Counted from the first letter of the stretch, positions 38,385 to 47,145 are shown. The stretch: 64,000 bases of DNA from Anaerobutyricum hallii DSM 3353 (GCF_000173975.1 NZ_ACEP01000106.1:31998-95997); one strand, 5' to 3'. Made by a program: numbers and translations. The notes: generated from the sequence alone by a model not told the origin.

Positions 38385-38918
38385 ATGAATAAAAAAGGAG
38401 ACTTTGATTTTGAATGGCTGCCGGGATTTCGAGAGATGATGGCATGTCAAAATGAGGAACAAAATACACAGCAGGAAACTGACTGGGGCAATGAAAATCT
38501 TCAAATAGAGGCATTACTTCCTCCAGAGCAGTTACAACAGGAAGAACAGCGATACTGGAAAGACTACGAATATTTTATCCAGATGCTGCCGATGGTCGCG
38601 AGAGAGGTGTGGATTGTTGGAGATGCCCTGCTTGATCAATATGAGTACAAGGGAAGTCCGATTTATTCTGAATATCCAGACAAGGTAACTATTTTAAAAA
38701 TTGCGGATATGGTGTATGATAAGTTAAAGTATCGCGAGGAACAGGAGATGATACAGGCTGATGATGAAGAGATGATAAGAAATCCATACTTTGTAGAAGT
38801 CTCTCTCCGGGATGCCATCACTCCATTTCGCACATTGATACAGGTAATATTACATTGGAATATTAATCACAGAAGACAGCGCTATTACCGCAGACAGAAA
38901 GTATTTTCAACACAATAA
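38385..38918 (+). CDS. Hypothetical protein, Gln/Glu-rich N-terminus
   Basis: 177 residues that I do not recognise. The first 65 are rich in Gln, Glu and Asn and probably disordered. The rest is predicted helical, with 'YWKDYEYFIQMLPMVAREVW', 'DQYEYKGSPIYSEYPDK' and 'DAITPFRTLIQVILHWNINH', and a basic tail (RRQRYYRRQK). No signal peptide or membrane helix. GCAGGAAACC lies just before the ATG. Codon use is like its neighbours, so it is likely a real gene of narrow distribution. Confidence 0.65.
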   Translation: MNKKGDFDFEWLPGFREMMACQNEEQNTQQETDWGNENLQIEALLPPEQLQQEEQRYWKDYEYFIQMLPMVAREVWIVGDALLDQYEYKGSPIYSEYPDKVTILKIADMVYDKLKYREEQEMIQADDEEMIRNPYFVEVSLRDAITPFRTLIQVILHWNINHRRQRYYRRQKVFSTQ

Positions 38919-38986
38919 TGCAAAAGATTCCTATGTCCGCAAGATGAATATTTTAAGAGATGTTCTGATATTTTCAGTATAATATT

Positions 38987-39042
38987 CAAGAATGCCCCGG
39001 CATTCTTGCTGCGAGATGCGCGTCTCTGCAAGTCTGCCGGGG
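38987..39042 (+). other. Two mutually exclusive hairpins upstream of the methyltransferase gene
   Basis: CAAGAATGCC (38987-38996) pairs with GGCATTCTTG (38999-39008). Alternatively CCCCGGCA (38995-39002) pairs with TGCCGGGG (39035-39042), with CTTGC...GCAAG extending the stem. The two use the same bases. The first 22 bases repeat the palindrome inside MITE R4. The rest of the gap (38919-39153) holds a TATAAT-like string near 39112 and no gene. Confidence 0.5.
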
Positions 39043-39153
39043 AGAAATACCGAGTATAGATTGAAAATAAATAGTGGAAAAAGCGCTGGCAGTATAATGT
39101 GGTTACTGCTATAATATACATTTATTATCGAAATAAATAACAGGAGAATAAAC

Positions 39154-40347
39154 ATGGAGTTTTTACTCACCAAAATCAAAGAAAATTTAAATGAGCAGAT
39201 GCTTCTTCTCACGATAAGTAATCCAAGAAAAGCAGAAGAAGTGAAAAAGTACAATATTCGCCCGATTCTAGTGAAGGACAAACTTGTTTTTCAGAGTGCG
39301 GCGTATACAAAGACGCAGGTTTTTCATAAGAATCTTAGTAAGAGAGAATTATTAGAAGAAGTGGAAAAGATACTTCCCTTATATAAACAGGTACAGTTGC
39401 AGACTTCTGGTGCAGAGCTTACTGCACTTATCAACAAAAAGGGAAAGGCAGCAATTAAAGTAAAGAAGCAGAATAATCCGGCTGTGGCAAAGCTGTCATC
39501 AGATAAAAGTCATTTGCTTCATAACCGCACAAAGAAATACATTTTACCAGAAGGAGTTGCTGTCCCATTTTTAAAAGATCTTGGAGTTATGACAGCAGAA
39601 GGAAAGATTGTGCGGACAAAGTACGATAAGTACCGCCAAATTAACCGCTTTTTAGAGTTTATAGAGGATGTGTTGCCGCATCTTCCGAAGGACAGGGAGA
39701 TTACAATTCTTGACTTTGGGTGCGGAAAGTCCTATCTGACATTTGCTATGTACTACTATATTAAAGAGTTAAAAGGTTATGATATTCGTATTATCGGTTT
39801 GGATTTAAAGAAGGATGTTATAAAAAACTGCAGCCGTCTGGCTGTGAAGTATGGCTATGATAAGCTTAATTTCTATGAAGGTTCCATAGAAGAATTTGAA
39901 GGCGTTACACAGGTAGATATGGTAGTAACACTCCACGCCTGTGACACAGCGACGGACTATGCTTTGTATAAGGCATTACGCTGGGGCGCATCTGTTATTT
40001 TATCCGTCCCATGCTGCCAGCATGAACTTAATAAGCAGATTTCTGCATCAGAATTTGAGCCAATAACAGATTATGGCATTTTAAAAGAGCGCTTCTGTGC
40101 GCTTGCAACAGATGGTATCCGTGCCAAAATTTTAGAAGAACAGGGATACGATACACAGATTTTAGAATTTATTGATATGGAGCATACACCAAAGAACCTT
40201 TTAATTCGTGCCTTACATCGGAAAAAGCCGTCCGCAAAGAAGAGAGAAAAGGCTTCAAAAGAGGTAAATGCATTTTGTGAACAGTTTGGATTTGCCCCGA
40301 CATTGTGGAAGCTTCTTCAGGAAGAGGGAGGGGTGAATAATGAGTAA
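39154..40347 (+). CDS. SAM-dependent methyltransferase (Methyltransf_32-like)
   Basis: 397 residues. The N-terminal 150 have no assigned fold. The class I methyltransferase domain has motif I 'ITILDFGCGKSYLTFAMYYY' near residue 190, 'RIIGLDLKKDVIKNC' as the acidic loop, and 'VDMVVTLHACDTATDYALY' plus 'VPCCQHELNKQI'. The 'PCCQHELN' motif recalls DUF/PF13679-type enzymes thought to act on RNA or protein; the substrate is unknown. It overlaps the next gene by eight bases, so the two are coupled. Confidence 0.82.
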   Translation: MEFLLTKIKENLNEQMLLLTISNPRKAEEVKKYNIRPILVKDKLVFQSAAYTKTQVFHKNLSKRELLEEVEKILPLYKQVQLQTSGAELTALINKKGKAAIKVKKQNNPAVAKLSSDKSHLLHNRTKKYILPEGVAVPFLKDLGVMTAEGKIVRTKYDKYRQINRFLEFIEDVLPHLPKDREITILDFGCGKSYLTFAMYYYIKELKGYDIRIIGLDLKKDVIKNCSRLAVKYGYDKLNFYEGSIEEFEGVTQVDMVVTLHACDTATDYALYKALRWGASVILSVPCCQHELNKQISASEFEPITDYGILKERFCALATDGIRAKILEEQGYDTQILEFIDMEHTPKNLLIRALHRKKPSAKKREKASKEVNAFCEQFGFAPTLWKLLQEEGGVNNE

Positions 40348-42892
40348 AAATGTACAGTTGATAATCCTGCACATAGCAGTTGCCGTATTGTGTTTCATCG
40401 GCGCACTGGTCTTTTTTAATAATCGGATGGGCATGGAAAAGGGAAGTGCAGTAGCAGAGCTGGCTAATCCATCCTATCCTGTTCTTGAGATTGGAAATGA
40501 TACGAGCAGCTATAATCTGATGGCTGGATATAAGGAAGACATTGATCTTTCTTTAGTCCGTAATCAGATTACCCTTACCAATAATAAAAATGCTGTAATT
40601 TTAAAGCTTCATGACTACGATTATGACATTACGGCAATTCAGTACACATTATTTGAAAAAACACCGGACAAACCGACAGAAACAGGAACACTGAATCAGC
40701 TTACCAAGAATAAAAAGAAAAATATAAAGCTGGGAACGCTGACATTTAAAAATACCTTATCAGAAAATAAAGTATATTATCTTAAAATGGCAGTCAGACT
40801 GAATGACAGCACACGAATTTATTTCTACACGAAGGTACAGAGTGGTTCTGGTTATCATTTAGATGACTACCTTGCATTTGTTTTAAAATTCCATAATAAT
40901 TTATTTGATAAGGCAACAATGGATGAGAATGCCAGCTATCTTGAAACATCTGCAGATACGATAGATGATAATCTCGAATCAGTAAGTATCAACTCTGGAA
41001 GAGAAGCCGTTTCCTTTGGAAATATGGAAGTAAAACAGGAAACAAAGCCACGTATTACTCTTCAGGAAATGAACAACACATACACAGTAATTCGGGTGAA
41101 TACAATCCTTTCTACAGAAATAAGCGATGGTGTTATTCAGTATTATGACCTGAGTGAGACCTACAAGCTGCGTTATACGGCAGACAGGATGTATCTTCTT
41201 GATTATGAGAGAACAATGGATGCTTATTATAATGAATCCATCATTGATTCGGCCAATAACCTTATCAGCCTGGGTATTCAGAATGAAAAGAATATCAGTT
41301 ACATTTATTCTGATAAAGGGTACAGAGTGTGCTTTGCTGTGGAAGGCCAGCTCTGGTATTATGACTATCAGTCTTCTGATATGTACAAGATATACAGCCT
41401 TGCTTCAGAAAATATTTCTGATATAAGAAATGCAACAGGAAACCACGGAATCAAGCTGCTTAGCATGGATGATAAGGGAAATATTTTCTATCTTGTTTAT
41501 GGATATATTAACCGTGGACGACATGAAGGAATGAATGGAATCCAAGTCATGAAATATGATGCAAAAACAAACTGTAACGAAGAGATTTCTTTCCTTTCCA
41601 CATCTCTGCCGTATGACAGCATGAAGGAAGATTTAGAGAAGTTCTCCTATTTGAACTCTAAATCCGTATTTTATTGTATACTTGAGGGAGACCTTCATGA
41701 AATTGATTTAGAGAAGAAAAAGGATAAAATATTAGAATCCGGTCTTGTGAATGAGAGTCTGACTGCTTCCAAAGATCAGAGCATTATCGCAATTGAAAAA
41801 GAGCAAAATCTTTATAAAAATAAGCAGATAGAAATGATAGATCTCGAATCAGGAAAAAAACAGAACTTTACCGCAGGTTCTGATAAAAGAATCCGTGCCG
41901 TTGGCTTTTTATCCAATGATTTTATTTATGGAGAGGCAAATGCCGTAAATGTTTCAAAGAGCAGTAATGGAACCGTAAGCTTCCCGATTACCAAAATTCA
42001 CATCGTTGATATTAACGGAAAGACAATCAAAGAATATCAAAAAGCCGGGCGCTATATTATGTCCACACAGATTAAGGGAAGCATCCTTGAAATGACACTC
42101 GGAAAAAGAACAGGAGGCAAAATTCAGAAAACAGGAACGAAGGATTACATTCGCTATAAAGAAAAAGAAGAATCTGACGCAGTAACCCTGACTTCCAAAT
42201 ATACAGATACCTACTGGACACAGCTTTATTTAAAATTCCCGAACTATGTATACATTCAGGTAGTTCCAGATCTTCTCTTAACAAAAATTATGGTAAATGA
42301 AGATGATGTTACATTGAAGCTTTCAAATAGCGGAGAACAGCTGGAGCAGTACTTTGTATATGCTTCCGGTACACAAAAAGCGGTTTATACGAACCTGACC
42401 GAAGCCATTGCGCGGGCTTACACAGAGCGAGGCAATGTAATAGACAGCAAAGAAAATGTTCTCTGGAAATGCATTTACGCAGACTATGCCCAGGTAGCCG
42501 GAATGGACAATGTTGTCAAAGTACAGTCTGATGCAAAGTCACTCGCAGGCTGTCTGTCTATGATTGCTGCTGTAAATGGAAAAGAAGCAGCACCAGACAG
42601 CATAGATATCGGAAAAGGCAGCATTGAACAATTAATGAAGAAATATAGCGGACACACAGCACGCAACCTTACAGGATGTACCGTAGATGAAATCCTCTAC
42701 TATGTCAGTCAGGGAAGCCCGGTACTCGCTAAGTTAAACAGTAACCGATACGTTATCGTAATGAGCTACAATGCAACAAAAATAAGATACTTAGACCCTG
42801 TCACCGGTAAATCTACAGCCGCATCGAGAACAGATGTGACAAACCGCTTAGAAAAATCGGGAAAGGTATTTTATTCTTATATTGCTGATTAG
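40340..42892 (+). CDS. Large membrane-anchored protein with an inactive C39-peptidase-like domain
   Basis: 850 residues. One membrane helix at about 8-27 leads to an extracytoplasmic region of about 680 residues with repeated beta-strand patterns, including a propeller-like stretch ('ISYIYSDKGYRVCFAVEGQLW', 'LLSMDDKGNIFYLVYG'). The last 130 residues match a C39-like papain fold ('LAGCLSMIAAVNG', 'GSPVLAKLNSNRYVIVMSYN', 'IRYLDPVTG'). Aligning by eye to CGPTSLAM and HxVVVxGY, the catalytic Cys is replaced by Ser and the His by Tyr, so it should be a binding domain rather than a protease. Translation is coupled to the methyltransferase. Function unknown. Confidence 0.7.
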   Translation: MSKNVQLIILHIAVAVLCFIGALVFFNNRMGMEKGSAVAELANPSYPVLEIGNDTSSYNLMAGYKEDIDLSLVRNQITLTNNKNAVILKLHDYDYDITAIQYTLFEKTPDKPTETGTLNQLTKNKKKNIKLGTLTFKNTLSENKVYYLKMAVRLNDSTRIYFYTKVQSGSGYHLDDYLAFVLKFHNNLFDKATMDENASYLETSADTIDDNLESVSINSGREAVSFGNMEVKQETKPRITLQEMNNTYTVIRVNTILSTEISDGVIQYYDLSETYKLRYTADRMYLLDYERTMDAYYNESIIDSANNLISLGIQNEKNISYIYSDKGYRVCFAVEGQLWYYDYQSSDMYKIYSLASENISDIRNATGNHGIKLLSMDDKGNIFYLVYGYINRGRHEGMNGIQVMKYDAKTNCNEEISFLSTSLPYDSMKEDLEKFSYLNSKSVFYCILEGDLHEIDLEKKKDKILESGLVNESLTASKDQSIIAIEKEQNLYKNKQIEMIDLESGKKQNFTAGSDKRIRAVGFLSNDFIYGEANAVNVSKSSNGTVSFPITKIHIVDINGKTIKEYQKAGRYIMSTQIKGSILEMTLGKRTGGKIQKTGTKDYIRYKEKEESDAVTLTSKYTDTYWTQLYLKFPNYVYIQVVPDLLLTKIMVNEDDVTLKLSNSGEQLEQYFVYASGTQKAVYTNLTEAIARAYTERGNVIDSKENVLWKCIYADYAQVAGMDNVVKVQSDAKSLAGCLSMIAAVNGKEAAPDSIDIGKGSIEQLMKKYSGHTARNLTGCTVDEILYYVSQGSPVLAKLNSNRYVIVMSYNATKIRYLDPVTGKSTAASRTDVTNRLEKSGKVFYSYIAD

Positions 42893-42971
42893 ACATTTTT
42901 AAATTATAGGTTTGATATATCTTCTTTTTCTTTCTGTTTTGAATTTACTGATTTCACTGGAGCCAAAGATA

Positions 42972-43097
42972 GCCCGAAGGGAAGGAAATACTGCCTATTT
43001 GTGGCCTGGGAGCAAGTGTTGGATGCGAGCGCGTAAGCGAGCATTCAACACGCCGCGACGAAAGTCACAAATAGGCAGTATTTCCTTCCCTTCGGGC
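42972..43097 (-). repeat. Long hairpin element E (alpha subfamily)
   Basis: Perfect 32-base arms at 42972-43003 and 43066-43097. In minus orientation the core is TTTGTGACTTTCGTCGCGGC, inner GTGTTG/CAACAC, then GCTCCCAGGCCACAAA. It lies 19 bases after the traX-like stop and points the same way. Its arms share no resemblance to those of element D. Confidence 0.9.
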
Positions 43098-43116
43098 GTC
43101 TCTTCCGCTAGTAAAA

Positions 43117-43881
43117 TCAGAATATAAAGCTTAAAATCAGCAGATGCAAGGGATAGAAAAGATAGAAAAAGTATTTACTTCCCTGGCCCTTTTCTCCATT
43201 GTAGCAGTGAAGAAGCAAACTATCCGCAAGGGCAAATATCTGCACTGGAAACGGAGAGACATATGTTAGTAACGGTAATGCAGCGGGCAAAGTTCCGATG
43301 AAGCCTGCTTTGATTGGAAGTTCGGTAGAGCTTCCTCTTTTTTTATAGATTGAATAAAAGAAATAGATGCACAAAATACCGGCAGCCCCGCAGTCGGTCT
43401 GAAAAACTTCACTGAGGCAGCAGAAAATAATGAGAATATCAAAGTTTCTATAGAAAGCATTTTGGCGGTATTGTGAGGCGTTTTCCATTAAAATCATAGC
43501 GGTAAAGCCTAAAAATAAAGTGAATAATACATTTTGCTCTTGAAAGGCGGCTGAAAAGTCAGTAAGTGACAGTTTTTGTAAATGTAGAACGGAATTAAGT
43601 GTTGAAGCAGGTAAATAGTGGAATGCCAGGTCATAAGGTATTTCTGATAAAAGTGCAAAAATAAATAGTCTCTGCTGGTATTTTTTTCTGTTTTTTGTGT
43701 GGAAAAAGCCTTCTGCCAATATAAAGCAAAACAGGGGGAAAGAGAGCCTTCCAACAGCCCGCAGGAGAAAATATACGTTTTTTGACAGAAAAGCTCTGCC
43801 AATTACTCCAATGTGGTCAAGGAGCATTGAAAAAAGAGCTATATATTTTAAACGATATCCAGATATTTTTTTTAAGTTCAT
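43117..43881 (-). CDS. TraX-family membrane protein
   Basis: 254 residues, about seven to eight membrane helices. The N-terminal 'LKYIALFSMLLDHIGVI' and 'LRAVGRLSFPLFCFILAEGF' and the adjacent 'LSEIPYDLAFH' are TraX hallmarks (TraX acetylates F-pilin in plasmid F). In chromosomes of Firmicutes the family is of unknown role, probably an acyltransferase of surface components. GGAGAG lies five bases before the ATG. Confidence 0.85.
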   Translation of the reverse strand: MNLKKISGYRLKYIALFSMLLDHIGVIGRAFLSKNVYFLLRAVGRLSFPLFCFILAEGFFHTKNRKKYQQRLFIFALLSEIPYDLAFHYLPASTLNSVLHLQKLSLTDFSAAFQEQNVLFTLFLGFTAMILMENASQYRQNAFYRNFDILIIFCCLSEVFQTDCGAAGILCIYFFYSIYKKRGSSTELPIKAGFIGTLPAALPLLTYVSPFPVQIFALADSLLLHCYNGEKGQGSKYFFYLFYPLHLLILSFIF

Positions 43882-44060
43882 AATCTCTCCATTTCTTTGT
43901 GATATACTTTAATGATAGTCTGATTATAACTGGAAATAAAGCAAAAGAAAAGGGAAGGACAGATATAGTGCAAAAATTTCCGTAGAATGGGAAAGATAAA
44001 GAAAAGATGGTATAATAAACCTGTATAGAACTTATAAGACACGAAACCGCGGAGGTGACT

Positions 44061-46397
44061 ATGAGTAAGAAACATAATGGATTATTATGGCGGGTGCTTA
44101 AGATCTGGGCAACCTGCCTGATATTGGCTTTTTGTGTACTTGGAGTAATTGCAGTAAAAAGAGTAGGAGTACCTGTAGTTACAATGTACAGGGAAGCAAG
44201 TAAAGATGTAGCAAAAAGCAGTAAAGACACATTTAAAGCAGAGCAGACCTCGCTTGTATATGACGCAGAAGGGAATGAGATAAAGAAGTTAAAGCAGGAA
44301 AAGGATGTTTCCTATCTTGATTATGAAGATATTCCAGATGCGGCAAAGCTGGCGATTATTTCGATAGAAGATAAGAATTTTACCACACATCATGGAATTG
44401 ATGTGGAGGGAGTGGCGCGTGCAGGACTTTCCCTCATTTTAAATAGAGGAAATATCACAATGGGAGGAAGTACGATCACACAGCAGCTTGCGAGAAATAT
44501 TTTCCTTGGTTATGAGAAGACTTACAGCCGTAAAATAAAAGAAATGTTTATTGCGGTAGCATTAGAGCAGAAGTATACAAAGCAGGAAATTCTCGAATTT
44601 TATCTGAATAATGTATATTTTGCAAATGGTTACTATGGAATAGAGTCTGCTTCAGAAGCGTATTTTAACAAAAATGCAAAAGATTTATCTATTTCACAGA
44701 TTGCATTTTTATGTTCTATTCCAAATAGTCCGAACCGGTATGATCCTTATAAACATAAGGACTCGACATTAAAGCGTCGTGACCGCATTCTCAAAAATAT
44801 GTATGAGGACGGCTATATCAGCGAGAGTCAGTATGAGAAGTCTGTCGCTGAAAAGATAACGATCATGCCGAAAAAAGAGACAACAACGAATGACTACGCG
44901 GAAACATACATTTTAAAATGTGCGACAGAAGCCTTGATGAAACAACAGGGATTTGAGATTAAGACAACATTTTCCAGTGATTCAGAAAAAGAAAAATATA
45001 ACAATGAATACGATGAGCTGTATAACACTTGCAAAAAAAGCTTATATTCAGCAGGCTATCGTATTTATACTTCAATAGACATGGAGAAGCAGAAGCAGCT
45101 GCAGGATTCCGTATCTTCCCAGCTTTCCATGTTTACAGAAAAGACGGACGATGGTGTTTACAAGGTACAGGGAGCAGCTGTATCCATTGATAACTCCACA
45201 GGAAAAGTGGCAGCCATCGTAGGTGGCCGTGAGGAAGATCAGGAAGGTTACGGTTTAAACAGAGCCTACCAAAGCTTCCGTCAGCCAGGAAGTGCGATTA
45301 AGCCCCTCCTCGTATACACACCAGCACTCGAAAAAGGATATACACCAGATAGTACCTTAGATGACAGCCGTATGACAGGAAGCGATTCCGTATCGAATGC
45401 AGGCTACTCCTATTCTGGTTCCATTTCCTTGAGAAGAGCGGTAGAGAAGTCAAGTAATGTAGCGACCTATCGTCTGTACGAAGACCTTGGGCCACGCAGT
45501 TGTATGAAGTATCTTGAAGCATTGAATTTCAAGGGACTCGATAAAAGAGATTATGAATATAACTCAACCTGTATCGGTGGTTTTACAAATGGAACAACTG
45601 TTGTAGAAATGGCGGCAGGTTATGCGACAATCGCCAATGATGGCGAATACCATACACCGGATTGCATCATAAAAATTACAGATGCCAAGGGCAACGACAT
45701 TGTACCAGAAGATAAATCGACAAAGTCTGTCTACTCCAGCAGTGCCTCAAGAATGATGACAAGTGTACTGCAAAGCTGTGTAACAGAATCAGAAGGAACC
45801 GCCCATGTCTGCCAGCTGGATGTAGATATGCCGGCAGCCTGTAAGACAGGAACAACCAATGACTATGTAGATGGATGGCTCTGTGGCTACACCCCATACT
45901 ATACGACCGCAGTCTGGGTAGGAATGGACAAATATAAATCCGTAGATAACTTAAAAGGAAATACCTATCCAGCAAGCATCTGGAAAAATTACATGGACAA
46001 GATTCATCAGGGATTAACCCGCAAAGAATTTGAATCCTACTTAAGCGATACCGAAAGCACAACAGAAGCAACTACGGAATCTACCGAAGACGACACCGAA
46101 AGCACAACAGAAAGCACCACCGAATCAACCGAAGATAACACAGCCGCTGATACAACAGAGCCTGACACTTCTCAGGATTATTATAATCCGGATGATAACA
46201 ATAACGACAATAATACCGAAAATAACAACAATGGCTATGGCGGCGGTAATAATGGCAACGGTGGTAACGGTGGAAACGATGCAAACAATGGAAACAATGA
46301 AAATAACAACGACTCCGGAATGGACAACGGAGGAAATAACGATGGAGGCGACAGCGGGAATAACGGAGACAGTGGAACCCCCGATAATGGAGAATAA
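44061..46397 (+). CDS. Class A penicillin-binding protein (PBP1A)
   Basis: 778 residues from the ATG at 44061, right after GGAGGTGACT; the GTG at 44055 lies in the ribosome binding site. An N-terminal membrane helix (about 11-35) is followed by a GT51 glycosyltransferase with 'AIISIEDKNFTTHHGIDVEG' (catalytic Glu) and 'GGSTITQQLARNIFL', and a transpeptidase with the motifs SAIK, SSN and KTG ('GSAIKPLLVYTPALE', 'KSSNVATYR', 'ACKTGTTNDYVDGW'). From about 665 there is a Thr/Glu-rich and then Asn/Gly/Asp-rich low-complexity tail of about 110 residues, extracellular. Polymerises and crosslinks peptidoglycan. Confidence 0.95.
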   Translation: MSKKHNGLLWRVLKIWATCLILAFCVLGVIAVKRVGVPVVTMYREASKDVAKSSKDTFKAEQTSLVYDAEGNEIKKLKQEKDVSYLDYEDIPDAAKLAIISIEDKNFTTHHGIDVEGVARAGLSLILNRGNITMGGSTITQQLARNIFLGYEKTYSRKIKEMFIAVALEQKYTKQEILEFYLNNVYFANGYYGIESASEAYFNKNAKDLSISQIAFLCSIPNSPNRYDPYKHKDSTLKRRDRILKNMYEDGYISESQYEKSVAEKITIMPKKETTTNDYAETYILKCATEALMKQQGFEIKTTFSSDSEKEKYNNEYDELYNTCKKSLYSAGYRIYTSIDMEKQKQLQDSVSSQLSMFTEKTDDGVYKVQGAAVSIDNSTGKVAAIVGGREEDQEGYGLNRAYQSFRQPGSAIKPLLVYTPALEKGYTPDSTLDDSRMTGSDSVSNAGYSYSGSISLRRAVEKSSNVATYRLYEDLGPRSCMKYLEALNFKGLDKRDYEYNSTCIGGFTNGTTVVEMAAGYATIANDGEYHTPDCIIKITDAKGNDIVPEDKSTKSVYSSSASRMMTSVLQSCVTESEGTAHVCQLDVDMPAACKTGTTNDYVDGWLCGYTPYYTTAVWVGMDKYKSVDNLKGNTYPASIWKNYMDKIHQGLTRKEFESYLSDTESTTEATTESTEDDTESTTESTTESTEDNTAADTTEPDTSQDYYNPDDNNNDNNTENNNNGYGGGNNGNGGNGGNDANNGNNENNNDSGMDNGGNNDGGDSGNNGDSGTPDNGE

Positions 46398-46443
46398 ATA
46401 CCACTGAAGTGCTTTGAAGTCGGATTGTTGAAAAGTATCTGAA

Positions 46444-46606
46444 AAAGAAAAAAGAATACGAGGTTTGATTTTGTTTAGTTGTGCTAAACATTTCATTCTG
46501 CCCAGAAAAACAGGAACTTGGGAAAAATAAGTCCCAAGTTCCTATGGTCAGAATTCCACAGCGCAAAGGCACAAAATGCAATACTTATAACCATTCTTTT
46601 TTCTTT
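46444..46606. repeat. Long hairpin element I (beta subfamily), left arm of the toxin locus
   Basis: AAAGAAAAAAGAAT (46444-46457) and its complement (46593-46606) delimit it. The inner stem AGGAACTTGGGA/TCCCAAGTTCCT is at 46512-46543, and the core includes GGCACAAAATG. It is near-identical, in inverted orientation, to element J; the similarity runs on for about 58 bases beyond the hairpin on the toxin side. The outer stem has more mismatches than J's. Confidence 0.8.
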
Positions 46607-46668
46607 ACCATAGTGTTCTTACAATTCAGCATAAAATTTTATTTCGGTGGCTGGATAGTTTTGGGAGT

Positions 46669-46777
46669 AAATAAAAAATAGCCGTCCTGCTCCCTGGAAA
46701 GAATAGAACGGCTATTTAACAAATAGTTTTAATTCGCCAGGACGGGTAAGTTGCGTTTACCTTCCAGCTTTCCTGTT
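46669..46777 (-). ncRNA. Predicted small structured RNA 1 of the toxin locus
   Basis: On the minus strand, a TTGACA-17-CATAAT promoter is followed by about 109 bases ending in the terminator ATAGCCGT...ACGGCTATTTTTT. Inside, GCTGG and CTGGC pair around a GGTAA/TTACC hairpin. It has no start codon. The fold matches that of RNA 2 with compensating changes. Exact ends are inferred from the promoter and terminator. Confidence 0.6.
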
Positions 46778-46783
46778 AAGTAT

Positions 46784-46812
46784 ATTATGTTCTATGCTGC
46801 CGTCATTGTCAA
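46784..46812 (-). promoter_or_regulatory. Promoter of small RNA 1
   Basis: Minus-strand TTGACA (46807-46812), a 17-base spacer, CATAAT (46784-46789), followed by ATACTTAACA, the same start motif seen after the -10 boxes of RNA 2 and the toxin message. Confidence 0.65.
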
Positions 46813-46864
46813 ATAGAACATAAATCTAAGTTTGTCTTTACGCAATCATAGGTAAAATACCTGT

Positions 46865-46893
46865 TTGACAATAGGAAAGGAATAGAATATACT
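46865..46893 (+). promoter_or_regulatory. Promoter of small RNA 2 (antitoxin candidate)
   Basis: TTGACA (46865-46870), a 17-base spacer, TATACT (46888-46893), followed by ATACTTAACA. One of the strongest promoters in the window; divergent from the RNA 1 promoter. Confidence 0.75.
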
Positions 46894-46899
46894 ATACTT

Positions 46900-46999
46900 A
46901 ACAAGACAGCCGGAAGGTGTTGCGCCACCTGCCCCGGCAAATAAGTGTTAAACTAAAAGATAGCCGTCGACTTTCGCAGGGTCAGGACGGCTATTTTTT
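46900..46999 (+). ncRNA. Predicted small structured RNA 2, antitoxin candidate
   Basis: About 100 bases. GCCGG (46909-46913) pairs with CCGGC (46934-46938) around AGGTG/CACCT, then the terminator stem ATAGCCGTC/GACGGCTAT and TTTTTT. It converges on the toxin message; the terminator stem contains the complement of the toxin's stop codon, so the two transcripts share a bidirectional terminator and are complementary there, as in the par/Fst RNA I-RNA II arrangement. No start codon. Confidence 0.65.
46960..46999. terminator. Shared bidirectional terminator of RNA 2 and the toxin message
   Basis: ATAGCCGTC (46960-46968) pairs with GACGGCTAT (46986-46994). T-rich on the plus side (TTTTTTA); on the minus side the stem is followed by CTTTTAG. 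The toxin stop codon lies inside the stem. Confidence 0.75.
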
Positions 47000-47074
47000 A
47001 TGTATATTAATAGCTAGTGTGATTACAGCACATAACATTATCGTATAGGTGAATAAGTCCGTATATGTAACCAT
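46991..47074 (-). CDS. 27-residue holin-like type I toxin candidate
   Basis: The peptide begins 'MVTYTDLFTYTIMLCAVITL' and ends 'AINIHKK': short polar N-terminus, one hydrophobic helix, basic tail. This is the profile of Firmicutes 'putative holin-like toxin' peptides, which usually start MVTYxxLF. The ribosome binding site GAAGGGGTG is six bases before ATG and is predicted to be folded into a hairpin (TTCCG with CGGAA, TCACC with GGTGA), a common feature of type I toxin mRNAs. It is on the minus strand, convergent with RNA 2. The function is inferred by resemblance. Confidence 0.7.
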   Translation of the reverse strand: MVTYTDLFTYTIMLCAVITLAINIHKK

Positions 47075-47139
47075 ATGTATCACCCCTTCCGCAAGACTCG
47101 GAACAGGTGAAGCCGTCCCCCGGCTGTCCAATTAAGTAT

Positions 47140-47145
47140 ATTATA
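47140..47145 (-). promoter_or_regulatory. -10 box of the toxin message
   Basis: Minus-strand TATAAT followed by ATACTTAATTGG, parallel to the RNA 1 and RNA 2 start regions. No good -35 at 17 bases, so this promoter looks weaker than those of the two RNAs, as expected when the antitoxin must be in excess. Confidence 0.5.
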
